From Persicimonas caeni (GTDB lineage Bacteria; Myxococcota_A; Bradymonadia; Bradymonadales; Bradymonadaceae), in assembly GCF_006517175.1 (NCBI RefSeq), contig NZ_CP041186.1, forward strand, positions 7,715,074-7,779,073: DNA of 64,000 nt, given 5' to 3'. Under the pieces are notes generated by a model. That model did no database searches and was not told the origin of the DNA. It worked only from the letters and a program-made list of their open reading frames with translations. The translations under genes and the position numbers were made by a program. Shown here piece after piece: positions 23,589-32,106 of this stretch; positions within the stretch are counted from its first letter, which is position 1, and every line of letters starts with the position of its first letter.

Positions 23589-25322
23589 ATGATGTATTCG
23601 AGGCTTCAAAACACCACGATGCTCGCCGTCATCGGCACGCTGGGACTGGTGCTAACCGGTTGCGCAGAGAATGCGACGAGTGGCGCGTCGACGGTCGGCG
23701 GAGTGGATAATTGCGCAGTCGACTCCGATTGCCCCGGCGGTCAAATGTGCCGTGCGGGATTCTGTTCGACGCGCGGCAGCGCAGCCACCGACATCAACTT
23801 TCGTTTCTTGCCGTCCAACACGACCGGCTTTCTGCCGCAGTACCGTGAGAACGTGCGCGTGCAGGCCGATGATTCGGTCGATTTCCTGTTGCAGCGCGGC
23901 GTGACCGTCAGCAGCGGAGGGGCCAGCGGCAACGCCGAGCAATCGGGCGGGATTCGCTACGCTGACTCCACCACCCCGGGCGGTCCCGATGGCACCCTTC
24001 TTTTCCGACCCCAGGACGCCTCCGACGGGCTATTCATCCGTCAGGCCCACGTCGACGACGGGCGCTTCGACACGACCGTCAATCCTGGCGTCTACACGGT
24101 GACGTTCGTTCCTGACGAGAGCGACAAGTTGCCCAAAAAGACTTGGCGAAGACGAGAGTTCAACAGCAACACGGTGCTCTCGCTCTCCGTGCTCCCTTCG
24201 AGCGAGTATCTCGTGGTCGATGGTCGCCTATCGCGCGAGATTGTGTGGCCTGACGGCACGTCCGGAACAGATGAGTCGGTGAACAACGTGCGCGTGTATG
24301 CGCTGTCGACGTCCGGCGAATATAGCAGCACCGAAGTCATCCCAACGGCCAATGGCGAGTTTGACCTGCGCGTCGCCCCCGAGACCGGCACCTATGACCT
24401 CTACGTCGTTCCCGCCAGCTCGGAGTCGATGGTTCCCAGCGTTCGCTTCGACGCCGCATTCGACGCGTTGGCGACCAAATGTGTGACCAGCAGCACTCAA
24501 GGTGGCGGTGAGGTGTGCGCGTGGAGTGGAAGCCTCGGCGCCTACCCTGCCGAGCCCGCCACGGTCAGCGTCCAACTCGTAGCCCCGGACGGATTCAGCA
24601 GTGAGGACAACTGGCAGGGAACGAGCCTCGTCGTCCGCGGTCCGCTCGGACGCGGCAATTTCGCGCGCAGGTTCTCTGCAGACAACGAAGGCAAATTCGA
24701 GCTGACGCTCTTTCCCGCCGATTGGTCCTTCGACGAGCTCCGGCAATACACCCTCGAGGTCATCCCCCCGGCGCGCTCACCATTCGTGCGCAAGACCTTC
24801 GAGCTGACCGGCGCCATCGGCACGGACGTCACGCACCGCTTCGAGCTCGATCTCAAAGAGCGCGTGACGGGCTCGGTGCTCGATGCCGGGGGAAATCCCA
24901 TGGCCTCGGCCGAACTCGAATTCCGCCTCGACTCCGACGCGTACTCCGAAGACGAGCACCTCGACGAACGCGCCATCACGGTGACGACCGATGAGGAGGG
25001 CCGCTTCGAGGCCTGGCTCGAACCGATGCGTTACGATGTGCACGTGGTGCCGCCAGAAAGCTCCGGCCAGCCGCGCACGATCGCCCAGGCCGACGTCTCT
25101 GCGCTCCGCACGGGTGAACCGCTGCAGATCGAGCTTCCCCGCCCGACCGTGCTCGTCGGCTCAGTCTTCGGCGCGGAAAGCTCTGACGGTGACGATATCG
25201 CCGGGGTCGGCGACGTGAGCGTAGAAGCCTACCGGGTCATCGACGGGCGTACCGTCATCCTGGGCAAGGCGCGGACAGATGCCGACGGACGCTTTCGAAT
25301 GGTCGTCTCGTCAGAACTCTGA
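23589..25322 (+). CDS. lipoprotein with carboxypeptidase-regulatory-like beta domains
   Basis: 577 residues with lipobox LTGC. A short Cys motif follows (CAVDSDCPGGQMCRAGFC), common in myxobacterial surface lipoproteins. Then come several beta-sandwich repeats of CarboxypepD_reg type, recognisable from VDGRLSREIVWPDG, VTGSVLDAGGNPMASAELEF and VLVGSVFGAES, each followed by an E/DGRF turn (TDEEGRFEAWL, TDADGRFRMVV). These domains usually mediate adhesion or structural roles. Two bp after the preceding lipoprotein gene, so co-transcribed. Confidence 0.8.
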   Translation: MMYSRLQNTTMLAVIGTLGLVLTGCAENATSGASTVGGVDNCAVDSDCPGGQMCRAGFCSTRGSAATDINFRFLPSNTTGFLPQYRENVRVQADDSVDFLLQRGVTVSSGGASGNAEQSGGIRYADSTTPGGPDGTLLFRPQDASDGLFIRQAHVDDGRFDTTVNPGVYTVTFVPDESDKLPKKTWRRREFNSNTVLSLSVLPSSEYLVVDGRLSREIVWPDGTSGTDESVNNVRVYALSTSGEYSSTEVIPTANGEFDLRVAPETGTYDLYVVPASSESMVPSVRFDAAFDALATKCVTSSTQGGGEVCAWSGSLGAYPAEPATVSVQLVAPDGFSSEDNWQGTSLVVRGPLGRGNFARRFSADNEGKFELTLFPADWSFDELRQYTLEVIPPARSPFVRKTFELTGAIGTDVTHRFELDLKERVTGSVLDAGGNPMASAELEFRLDSDAYSEDEHLDERAITVTTDEEGRFEAWLEPMRYDVHVVPPESSGQPRTIAQADVSALRTGEPLQIELPRPTVLVGSVFGAESSDGDDIAGVGDVSVEAYRVIDGRTVILGKARTDADGRFRMVVSSEL

Positions 25323-25345
25323 GCTCCCCCCGTTTTCGACACAAT

Positions 25346-25708
25346 CTATTTCTCGAGCAGATCTTGGCGGGTCTCCGCCAACATGTCGTACAGCGTGGGA
25401 TGGTCTTCCTGACAGCGCACCAGCCAAGCGCGGTACGGCTCGTCCCATTTGCCAGTGAGCGACTCTTGCTCGCCGGCCTGGACGAGTAGGCGCCGCGCCT
25501 CTTCCTTACAGTCGACGGTGCGCTGGTCGCGCGTGACGGGTCGACCGGTGACGGGATCCCAGATGCGGTCGTTGCTGATGCCCGAACCTACCCCGATGAG
25601 CATCGGGATGAAGATCAGAAGTCCACCTCCCATAAAGACAACGTAGCCCAACCGCCGCACGATTTTGGCGGTGCGCTCCTTGATCTCTTCACGGGTTGGC
25701 TCCGACAT
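25346..25708 (-). CDS. small membrane protein
   Basis: 120 residues. One hydrophobic segment at about 19-42 (RLGYVVFMGGGLLIFIPMLI) follows a charged N-terminus; the C-terminal part is soluble with two Cys. No family recognised. It is convergent with the lipoprotein gene ending at 25322 and stands alone. Confidence 0.6.
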   Translation of the reverse strand: MSEPTREEIKERTAKIVRRLGYVVFMGGGLLIFIPMLIGVGSGISNDRIWDPVTGRPVTRDQRTVDCKEEARRLLVQAGEQESLTGKWDEPYRAWLVRCQEDHPTLYDMLAETRQDLLEK

Positions 25709-25822
25709 GGCTTACACGATGGAAGAAGTGTGGCGCCCCGCCGCTTTCATGGCGGGGCAGACATCGTTGCTCTGGGTGGGTCGGTTGTAGCGGATTGTGG
25801 GGCTTCGGTAAACCCACAGGCG

Positions 25823-26017
25823 TCACTCGGCTGCGCCCTCCCAGTTGCCCTCTTGGAGCTCGACGACGCCGGGCATCGACTCGATTTGCTCACGCGCGAT
25901 GCGCCAGGCCATCTCGATGATCCAACTCATCGAGCGATCGTGGCGAAGCGCCTCTCGCTTGGTTTCGTTGACCAGATTTTCGGGGAAGTACAGGGTCAGC
26001 TTTTTCTTCGAAGCCAT
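25823..26017 (-). CDS. small ribbon-helix-helix-like protein (TIGR04563-like)
   Basis: 64 residues beginning MASKKKLTLYFPENLVNETK, a basic beta-strand then two helices (REALRHDRSMSWIIEMAWRI), the layout of ribbon-helix-helix DNA-binding proteins. It resembles the short TIGR04563 group of delta-proteobacteria, from memory. It has no toxin partner beside it, so a stand-alone regulator rather than an antitoxin is more likely. Confidence 0.6.
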   Translation of the reverse strand: MASKKKLTLYFPENLVNETKREALRHDRSMSWIIEMAWRIAREQIESMPGVVELQEGNWEGAAE

Positions 26018-26069
26018 TGAGCGTCTCCAGAACCAACTACTATCGGTTTACAGCGGTGTTTCTAAGCGG

Positions 26070-26098
26070 TTGTCGTCGCGTGTCCTACACTGTACGAC
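26070..26098 (+). promoter_or_regulatory. possible promoter for the TIGR02757 gene
   Basis: TTGTCG, 17-nt spacer, TACGAC, about 70 nt upstream of the ATG at 26168. A moderate match found by eye. Confidence 0.3.
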
Positions 26099-26167
26099 GA
26101 CCACGGTCCTCACCTTACGTGAGCTGAGCCGACCGTCAAAAAATTAGTGGAAGCAATTGAGGCAAAG

Positions 26168-27013
26168 ATGCTGGACGAACAACAGGCGCAAAAACTTAAA
26201 CCGCTACTCGAAGAGTTGATGCGCGAGTGCGACTACGTCGAGCGCCGTCGGCACGACCCCGTCGAGTTTGCGTGGGAGTACAAGGAGCGCCTCGACCGTG
26301 AGCTGGTCGCGCTTTTGTCGAGTTGTCTGGCTTACGGTCGTGTCGAGCTGCTCAAAGCCGGTGTTAAAGTGATACTCGAACTCTTGGGGCCTCGCCCTAC
26401 TCTGGCGGTCGACGAGATGGGGCCGGACGCGCTCGCCGGCGAGCTCGGTGAATTTGTGTATCGCATGACGAAGGGAGCCGACGTCGTCGATCTGCTGATC
26501 GCAATTCGGAAGGTTCAAAGCGAGTACGGCTCGCTGGAAGCAGCGTATGCGAGCGCGCCCGAAGATGACCATTTGTCGCGGGCGAGCTTTCTGGTGCAGA
26601 AGCTACGCGCCGCTCGCGTCCGCGATGAATTCGTGCGCGGTCTGCGCTACCTCTTGCCGGATCCGGCAGACGGGAGCACGTGCAAGCGGCTGCATCTCTT
26701 CTTTCGCTGGATGGGGCGCGGGCCCGATGGCATCGACTTGGGAACCTGGGAGGTGCTCGACCCCGCCGACCTGATCATGCCGCTCGACACGCACACCAGT
26801 CGACTCTGTCGCTACATCGGGCTATGCGATCGCAAGAGCACAGATCTTAAAGCAGCACTCGAAGTTACCGAGTCGCTCCGCATGATGGACGCCGACGACC
26901 CGCTCAAATACGACTTTGCGCTATGTCATTTGGGGATTTCGGGAAGCTGCATCCACAAGCGCTCCGAGGAGCATTGTCCGAGCTGCCCGATCGAGAGTGT
27001 TTGCACGCTGTGA
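26168..27013 (+). CDS. TIGR02757 family protein, endonuclease III-like fold with FeS-type Cys cluster
   Basis: 281 residues from the ATG at 26168, which has GAGG 6 nt upstream; the GTG at 26147 lacks an SD. It matches TIGR02757/DUF2400. The C-terminal half lines up by eye with endonuclease III: MPLDTHTSRLCRYIGL against the VDTHxxR motif that holds the catalytic Asp, and C-x8-C-x2-C-x5-C (CIHKRSEEHCPSCPIESVC) against the [4Fe-4S] loop. The helix-hairpin-helix Lys (LPGVGRKTA in EndoIII) is not evident. A DNA-repair or nucleic-acid role is therefore plausible but not shown. Convergent with the next gene with no gap. Confidence 0.8.
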   Translation: MLDEQQAQKLKPLLEELMRECDYVERRRHDPVEFAWEYKERLDRELVALLSSCLAYGRVELLKAGVKVILELLGPRPTLAVDEMGPDALAGELGEFVYRMTKGADVVDLLIAIRKVQSEYGSLEAAYASAPEDDHLSRASFLVQKLRAARVRDEFVRGLRYLLPDPADGSTCKRLHLFFRWMGRGPDGIDLGTWEVLDPADLIMPLDTHTSRLCRYIGLCDRKSTDLKAALEVTESLRMMDADDPLKYDFALCHLGISGSCIHKRSEEHCPSCPIESVCTL

Positions 27014-27265
27014 CTACCGAAGCGTGATCACCTGCACGTCGAACCACTTCACGCCCATGACGAAGTGAGCGCCCGTGAGGCCGAGCACGGTCGTGGCGAC
27101 GAAGATGAGCAGAAAGAAGCAGGCCAGTTCGTACCAGCTTCGGCCTTTGGAGAGCACGGCGACCACCGCGAGAGTCGTGAAGAACGAGATCGCCAAGACC
27201 CAGAGCATCAGCAGCGGCTGCACCGTGGTGATGATGGTATAGGGTTCGAAACTACTGCTGTTCAT
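27014..27265 (-). CDS. two-TM small membrane protein
   Basis: 83 residues with two hydrophobic helices (VQPLLMLWVLAISFFTTLAV and ELACFFLLIFVATTVLGLTG). Overlaps the upstream CPBP protease gene by 14 bp, so the two are translated from one message and may form a complex. No family recognised. Confidence 0.6.
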   Translation of the reverse strand: MNSSSFEPYTIITTVQPLLMLWVLAISFFTTLAVVAVLSKGRSWYELACFFLLIFVATTVLGLTGAHFVMGVKWFDVQVITLR

Positions 27266-27866
27266 GTCCGGCCTTCAGGTGTCCGTACTTGCGACCGATC
27301 GACTGCAAATTGAAGAAGTTGATCGTGAAGTGTGCCAGTATCGGGGCGAGCACGTTTCCAGTGTACAGGTACATCCAGCCAAAGCCAGCACCGAGTACGA
27401 CCGCCATGGCCGTCCAGGGCCAGAACTTCTTGATGTCCGGGCCGACGTGCATCAGTCCGAAGATGAGGCTTGCTGCGATGAGACCCGCCCAGTCGGCCCA
27501 GGCGCCGCTGAAGACGGCCTCGGTAAGGATCTGCTGGAGGAATCCGCGAAAGAGCAATTCTTCGCCGACGCCGCTGGCGAGCGCAAAGATGAACGCGTCA
27601 CCGGTGCTCAGAGGCCCGAGGGTGCGTCCGAACTCGCGCCCGAGTTCCCTGGCCCACTCGGCTTTACGGTCGAGCACGTTGCTCGCCAGAACGACGACGA
27701 TGCCGACGGCGACGCCGAGCACGGCGTCGAAGTAGACCGATGTGTCGTTGGCGTCGTGCCACACGAGTAGGTTGATGTCGCCGAAGATGCTCGCCAGCAC
27801 CCAGGCCAACACGCCCAAAAAGGCGTAGAACGCGACGACAAATCCTACCGTGATACTTTTGTTCAT
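27252..27866 (-). CDS. CPBP-family intramembrane metalloprotease (CAAX/Abi type)
   Basis: 204 residues, polytopic. Catalytic motifs of the CPBP/Rce1 family are present: EELLFRG (EExxxR), GLMHVG and HFTINFFN near the C-terminus. The family cleaves within the membrane; bacterial members act in bacteriocin self-immunity, signalling or unknown processing. No peptide substrate gene is seen nearby. Ends overlapping a two-TM protein, starts 21 bp after the preceding gene. Confidence 0.82.
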   Translation of the reverse strand: MNKSITVGFVVAFYAFLGVLAWVLASIFGDINLLVWHDANDTSVYFDAVLGVAVGIVVVLASNVLDRKAEWARELGREFGRTLGPLSTGDAFIFALASGVGEELLFRGFLQQILTEAVFSGAWADWAGLIAASLIFGLMHVGPDIKKFWPWTAMAVVLGAGFGWMYLYTGNVLAPILAHFTINFFNLQSIGRKYGHLKAGHEQQ

Positions 27867-27887
27867 GGGTGCGGCTCGTTTCGGAGG

Positions 27888-28367
27888 TCAGTCGGCGGGC
27901 GTCTCGGAGTCTTCCTCGCCCAACAAAGCGTCAGCCTCACGTTCCAAGCTCGGCTTACGGATCTGACCGCGGAAGCGAATCGTGGCCTTCTCGACCGGAT
28001 AGAGCCGCCAGTCGACATGAAAGCGTTCCTGCCGGTCCTGGCGGAAAAATTCGTAGAGCTGCAGCTTCAAGAACTCGAGGGCGAGTTCCAAGAACCGCTC
28101 CGGGCTGTCGAGCTTCTCGGCCTTTTGGTCGGCCGCCAAGATCGACGCCTCGAGATCGAGGCGAAACGACTCGTCGGCGGAGGTCACCGCGATGGTGCCG
28201 TACACGTAGTCCTCGGACTGCTCGGCGTCGAGCTCCAGGCTTTCGCCGGGTTTCAAGAACGCAGAGAAGCGGGCGGTGAGCGCCTGACGAATGAGCTGCT
28301 TTTGGCGCGGCGCGAGCAATTCGACCTCGCGCTCGCCCTGCGATGTGGTGTTCTTACTGCTGGTCAT
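27888..28367 (-). CDS. conserved-looking hypothetical protein
   Basis: 159 residues from the ATG at 28367; the frame continues to 28634 but that part overlaps tsaE and has no SD. Soluble, mixed alpha/beta, with a helical core (RFLELALEFLKLQLYEFFRQ) and acidic C-terminus. No motif recognised. It stands 119 bp after tsaE and 21 bp before the CPBP gene. Confidence 0.6.
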   Translation of the reverse strand: MTSSKNTTSQGEREVELLAPRQKQLIRQALTARFSAFLKPGESLELDAEQSEDYVYGTIAVTSADESFRLDLEASILAADQKAEKLDSPERFLELALEFLKLQLYEFFRQDRQERFHVDWRLYPVEKATIRFRGQIRKPSLEREADALLGEEDSETPAD

Positions 28368-28486
28368 AGTCGTCGAGCTTGTAAACGCGTCATTGAACGA
28401 GATGTAATCACGGTGGACTCGGCTGTCACGCCGCAAGGAGTCTGTCAAGGGCAACGTCTGTCGAGGCGTGGGTGTTCCGAGGGGCC

Positions 28487-29002
28487 TCAAGAAGTGAGGC
28501 GTTCGGAGATATCGGCGGCCACGGTGTCGAAGCCCGGGGTCGCCCACAGGCGCGCGGTGCGCTGGGAGTCGACCCGCTCCATCTCGAGGATCAGTCCCTC
28601 GCGAGGCCACGCCTCGGGGATGCGGTCGAGCCACTCGACACAGGTGATGGCGAAACCCGATTCGGCGTAGTCCCAGTAGCCGATCGACTCGAGCTCGTCG
28701 TAGGTCTCGAGCCTGTACAGGTCGACGTGGACCACCGGCGGGTCGGTCTCGTACTCGTTGAGGAGTGTGTAGGTGGGGCTGGTCGCCTCGGCGTCGGGGG
28801 CCAGCGTGCGCACCAGCGACTGGACCAGCGTGGTCTTGCCGGCGCCCAGGTTGCCGATCAGCCCGACAAACGCGCCGGCGTCCAGGCTCTGGGCGAGCGC
28901 CCTGCCCAGCCGACGCGTGACTTCTTCGTCGCTCAGGTCGAGGACCAGAGCCGGACTTTCGGGCAGGCCGAACGCCTGCGGGTCAAATTGGGGAGCGTCC
29001 AT
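28487..29002 (-). CDS. tsaE: tRNA threonylcarbamoyladenosine biosynthesis ATPase TsaE
   Basis: 171 residues. P-loop GNLGAGKTT at 50-58, SPTYTLLNEY and HVDLYRLETYDELESIGYWD, then CVEWLDRIPE: the standard TsaE (YjeE) signature set. TsaE hydrolyses ATP to drive the TsaB-TsaD complex that installs t6A37 on ANN-decoding tRNAs in the cytoplasm. tsaB and tsaD are not in this window. 12 bp downstream of a small hypothetical gene. Confidence 0.93.
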   Translation of the reverse strand: MDAPQFDPQAFGLPESPALVLDLSDEEVTRRLGRALAQSLDAGAFVGLIGNLGAGKTTLVQSLVRTLAPDAEATSPTYTLLNEYETDPPVVHVDLYRLETYDELESIGYWDYAESGFAITCVEWLDRIPEAWPREGLILEMERVDSQRTARLWATPGFDTVAADISERLTS

Positions 29003-29014
29003 GAGAATGGTCGA

Positions 29015-29302
29015 CTAGCCGTGGTGGAAGCCGGGACGCGCGTCGGCGGGACGCGCCTCGTAGTCATCTTGGCGCACGCCGAAGAGGCGCTCGACGTCGA
29101 TGAAGTAGCGCTCCTCCTCGGTGGTCACCGACACGTAGTCGGTCGTAAAGCTGATGCGGCGCACGCGGTTGACGGGCATCAACGAGTCGCCGGCCTGCAA
29201 AAGCAGCGTGACGCGTTTGCCGGTCGGGATGAGAAGATCGCCGCCTTCCTTTTCGGCGTCGAATTGCTCGACGAGAATTTCTTCGAGAACTTCTGGAGTC
29301 AT
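29015..29302 (-). CDS. small hypothetical protein
   Basis: 95 residues, good SD (AAAGGAT) ahead of the ATG at 29302. Soluble, probably beta-barrel-like (LIPTGKRVTLLLQAGDSLMP, YVSVTTEEERYFIDVERLFG). No family recognised. It lies between the pseudokinase gene (24 bp) and tsaE (12 bp) in a minus-strand run. Confidence 0.6.
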   Translation of the reverse strand: MTPEVLEEILVEQFDAEKEGGDLLIPTGKRVTLLLQAGDSLMPVNRVRRISFTTDYVSVTTEEERYFIDVERLFGVRQDDYEARPADARPGFHHG

Positions 29303-29326
29303 TTTTTATCCTTTATAAATTTCGAG

Positions 29327-31381
29327 TCATTGTACGCGAAGCGGGAACGTGACGCCCTTGTTGCTCACAGCGCCATGCTCCGGGAACTTCATCGAGCGGA
29401 AGCGACGCTTGAGGCACTGGCCGACCGGGCGGTTCGAGTATTTGCCCTCGCGAATCTTCACGCCACCGGTGGTACCCGACGGACGGATGAAGAACTGCAC
29501 GGTCACACCCTTGAAGGATCGGTTGCTCTTGAGCTCCTGCATGATGCAGCCGCGAAGCTGGCCGAAGTTCGACATGATGATCTGGTTGATCTCGTAGTCG
29601 CTCAGGTGCTTCGAGGAGCCGGACATGCTGCCCATGTCGACCTCGGTGACCCCGCTACCGCCCCCAGAGCCGCTTCGGCGCTTGCCTCCGCGCTTTTTGG
29701 AGCGGCGCTTGATCTTGCGCGCGATTTCTTCCTCGCTTGCTTCGGGGTTGAAGATACTTGCCATCAGGTCTTTGTCCACCGCGACGGTCTGAAAGTCTTT
29801 GGGCGGCGGCAAGAACTTGTAGTCCATCGAGGCGAAGGCCTTCTCCATCGGCAGTGGCTCGGGGTCCGGCAGATTGAGGTACCAGATCACCTGCACGACG
29901 AGGACGACGACGCCGACGGCGACGCCGATCATGAGGCCCACGGAGGCGCCCTTCTTGACCTTTCGCTCCAGCTCGGCGCGGGCCTCGGCTTCGCGGCGGC
30001 GGCGCTCTTCACGCTTGGGGATATACTCCTCGACCTCGGCGCGGAACTCGTCCATTTCGCCCAGATCGACGCGATCTTGGGTGACGCGGTCGAGGACCTG
30101 CGTGTACTCGTCGATGTCGTCGGCGTAGAGCTGGTCGAGAACTTGCTGCTTTGTGAAGGGACCGTAGTCGAGGCCGTCCTTTTGGACGAGATAGCGCTCT
30201 TCGCCGTCGCTGTCGGCTTCGTCGTCGCCAAAGCCGGGCAAGTCGATGTCGAACAGGTCGCTGTCCTCGTCGCCCACGGCGCTGGGGCTATCGTCTTCGA
30301 CGGCCGGCTCGATCGGGAGGCATCCCTCGGGAGGCGGTCCGCCCAGGGTCTCACCGGCTTCGCGAGCGGCGTCTTCGAAGGTGTCGCGGAAGACCCGCAC
30401 GCTAGCGGGCCGGTTGGCCGGCGACGAATCGATACACGAAGCGATCAGGTTGACCAGCGAAGGCGGGTATTTGCCCATGCCGTCGAGAGCCAAGTGTCGC
30501 GCGCGCTTGCGGTCGTTCGGCAGCCCATTTTCGCTCAACAATTCAGCGGCGATCATGCCGAGGCTGAACAGATCGGCCGACGGCTTCAGGTCGGTCGGGT
30601 TCTGCGCGGCTTCCGGAGCCACGTAGATGCTGTCGACAAAGGGGCCAGTGCCCTTTTGCTGGGCAAGATACTCTCCAGCGATGCGGTCGAAGGTCAGGTT
30701 GCCGACCTTCACCACGCCTTTGTGGCTCAGGTAGATGTTGTACGGGGTCAGCACGCCGTGGGTGGTGCGCTTGTGGACCTCTTCGAGGGCATCACAGGCG
30801 TGCGCCAAGATGGTGAAGACATCGCGCAGCGCCAGCGTATCGCCGGCTTCACGTCGCTGAGCGACCACGCGCGAGACGCTCGAGCCGCGCACGTACTCCA
30901 TGGCAACGAACATCTCGTCTTTGCCCGTCTTGCCCATGCCCAAAATCTTGGTCAGATTTTGGTGGCGGATGGAGCTGGCGACCTTGATGCGCTCGCGGAG
31001 CTTTCCAAAGGCCTCATCCCCCGGATAGGGCATCGACAAGACCTTGATGACGACCTGGCTGTCCTTGCCCTTTTCGTCACACAGGTAACTGATGGCGCCA
31101 TCGGAGCTTCCCAAGTAGCGCTGGACGACGAACGCGCCGCCGACGGTGTCGCCGGTGCGAAGCGTGGTCGGCTCGGCCGGCGCCTCGGTGGCGTTGCGCA
31201 CGCCCGGCGCGCGTTTGCTCATCGCTGGGCTCGGCGGTGGACCGGGAGGGCCCGACGGGGGCCCTGACGGCGGCCCCCCCTGAGGACCGGCGGGCCGCTT
31301 GGATGGCGGGCCCGCAGCCTTTGACTGCGTGGGCTTGGGGACGACCGGCTGGTCAGCGCCTTTATTGTTCGAGTCACTCAT
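29327..31381 (-). CDS. pseudokinase with GYF_2 and AgmX/PglI-like C-terminal domains
   Basis: 684 residues. 1-60 Pro/Gly-rich; 75-340 protein-kinase-like fold that keeps the VIKV lysine (113) but has HGVLTPYN at 208-215 in place of HRDLKPEN and NLT at 228-230 in place of DFG, so catalysis is doubtful. 345-395 acidic linker; about 397-450 GYF_2-like domain (YLVQKDGLDYGPFTKQQVLD); charged helix; TM at about 481-501; periplasmic linker; C-terminal AgmX/PglI-TonB-like domain (INQIIMSNFGQLRGCIMQEL, then PVGQCLKRRFRSMKFP). In Myxococcus, AgmX/PglI proteins belong to gliding/adhesion machinery. A membrane scaffold linking cytoplasmic signals to the envelope is inferred. Confidence 0.85.
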   Translation of the reverse strand: MSDSNNKGADQPVVPKPTQSKAAGPPSKRPAGPQGGPPSGPPSGPPGPPPSPAMSKRAPGVRNATEAPAEPTTLRTGDTVGGAFVVQRYLGSSDGAISYLCDEKGKDSQVVIKVLSMPYPGDEAFGKLRERIKVASSIRHQNLTKILGMGKTGKDEMFVAMEYVRGSSVSRVVAQRREAGDTLALRDVFTILAHACDALEEVHKRTTHGVLTPYNIYLSHKGVVKVGNLTFDRIAGEYLAQQKGTGPFVDSIYVAPEAAQNPTDLKPSADLFSLGMIAAELLSENGLPNDRKRARHLALDGMGKYPPSLVNLIASCIDSSPANRPASVRVFRDTFEDAAREAGETLGGPPPEGCLPIEPAVEDDSPSAVGDEDSDLFDIDLPGFGDDEADSDGEERYLVQKDGLDYGPFTKQQVLDQLYADDIDEYTQVLDRVTQDRVDLGEMDEFRAEVEEYIPKREERRRREAEARAELERKVKKGASVGLMIGVAVGVVVLVVQVIWYLNLPDPEPLPMEKAFASMDYKFLPPPKDFQTVAVDKDLMASIFNPEASEEEIARKIKRRSKKRGGKRRSGSGGGSGVTEVDMGSMSGSSKHLSDYEINQIIMSNFGQLRGCIMQELKSNRSFKGVTVQFFIRPSGTTGGVKIREGKYSNRPVGQCLKRRFRSMKFPEHGAVSNKGVTFPLRVQ

Positions 31382-31395
31382 GAGCTCTTCAGGTC

Positions 31396-32037
31396 CTACT
31401 GCTGCTCGCCTTGTTGCCGCCCAGCATCTTGCTGCTGGTCGTGCTGCTGCTGGTCGTGCAGGCTGCCGCCGTCTGCGTCTGTCTCTTCGTCAGCCGAGGG
31501 CTGCTCCGGCTTATCCGCCGCTTGCCCTTCCGGCTTTGGCTCTTGTGCATCTTTCGGAGCCGGCTCCGATGCCTTTTGCTCGAGCGGCAGGTCGACATAC
31601 CAGCGGTCGCCGCCCCAGATCATAGTCGCCTCACCTTCGCGGCCGTCGTGATAAACAAGCTCGAGGGTCACTTTTTGACCCTTGTCAGGCTTGGTCTCGA
31701 GCGGCTCTGCCAGATCGATATCCTTGATGTCGTACGGGTTATCGACCCGCCCGACCACCAGCATGTCGGCCTTGGCGGGCATGTCCTGCGCGTCGAGTTT
31801 GCCCTCGAGTTCATCGAGCGGCTTCGTCAGCACCTGACGGTCTTCCGGCGTGATCGTCTCGAAGGCAGTTTCGTATTCTCCGCGGTACCAATCCATCAAG
31901 AAATTCTCGAAGGAGGCGGCCGGGCCGGGCTCGTCCCAGGTGCTCTCTTTCTCGCACCCGGAGCCCGCAACGCTCACCGCGAGGGCGAGCATCATCGCGA
32001 GGACAACAAACTCGTCTGGAAAAATGCGTCTAAGCAC
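31396..32037 (-). CDS. lipoprotein with Gln-rich tail
   Basis: 213 residues with lipobox GSGC. The mature region (about 35-150) resembles a compact NTF2/DUF4878-like periplasmic fold (FENFLMDWYRGEYETAFETI, WGGDRWYVDL) by eye. The last 60 residues are Pro/Glu then Gln/His-rich and probably disordered. It is 14 bp upstream of the pseudokinase gene, so likely co-transcribed. Confidence 0.7.
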   Translation of the reverse strand: MLRRIFPDEFVVLAMMLALAVSVAGSGCEKESTWDEPGPAASFENFLMDWYRGEYETAFETITPEDRQVLTKPLDELEGKLDAQDMPAKADMLVVGRVDNPYDIKDIDLAEPLETKPDKGQKVTLELVYHDGREGEATMIWGGDRWYVDLPLEQKASEPAPKDAQEPKPEGQAADKPEQPSADEETDADGGSLHDQQQHDQQQDAGRQQGEQQ

Positions 32038-32106
32038 TTTGTAAGCCTACCCTTGCGTGAATAAGATCGTCAAGATAGCAGCCGGTGCGGCCGAGCGCAG
32101 CTACGC

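Noticed and set aside
27252-27866. Bacteriocin immunity protein
   Set aside because: CPBP proteases can have this role, but no bacteriocin, peptidase or ABC exporter gene is nearby.
28472-31267. 931-codon plus-strand open frame
   Set aside because: It is antisense to the pseudokinase, tsaE and the small gene between them, all with recognisable domains. Its Val/Ala/Leu/Arg/His-rich sequence is typical of a GC-rich shadow frame, with no SD or domain.
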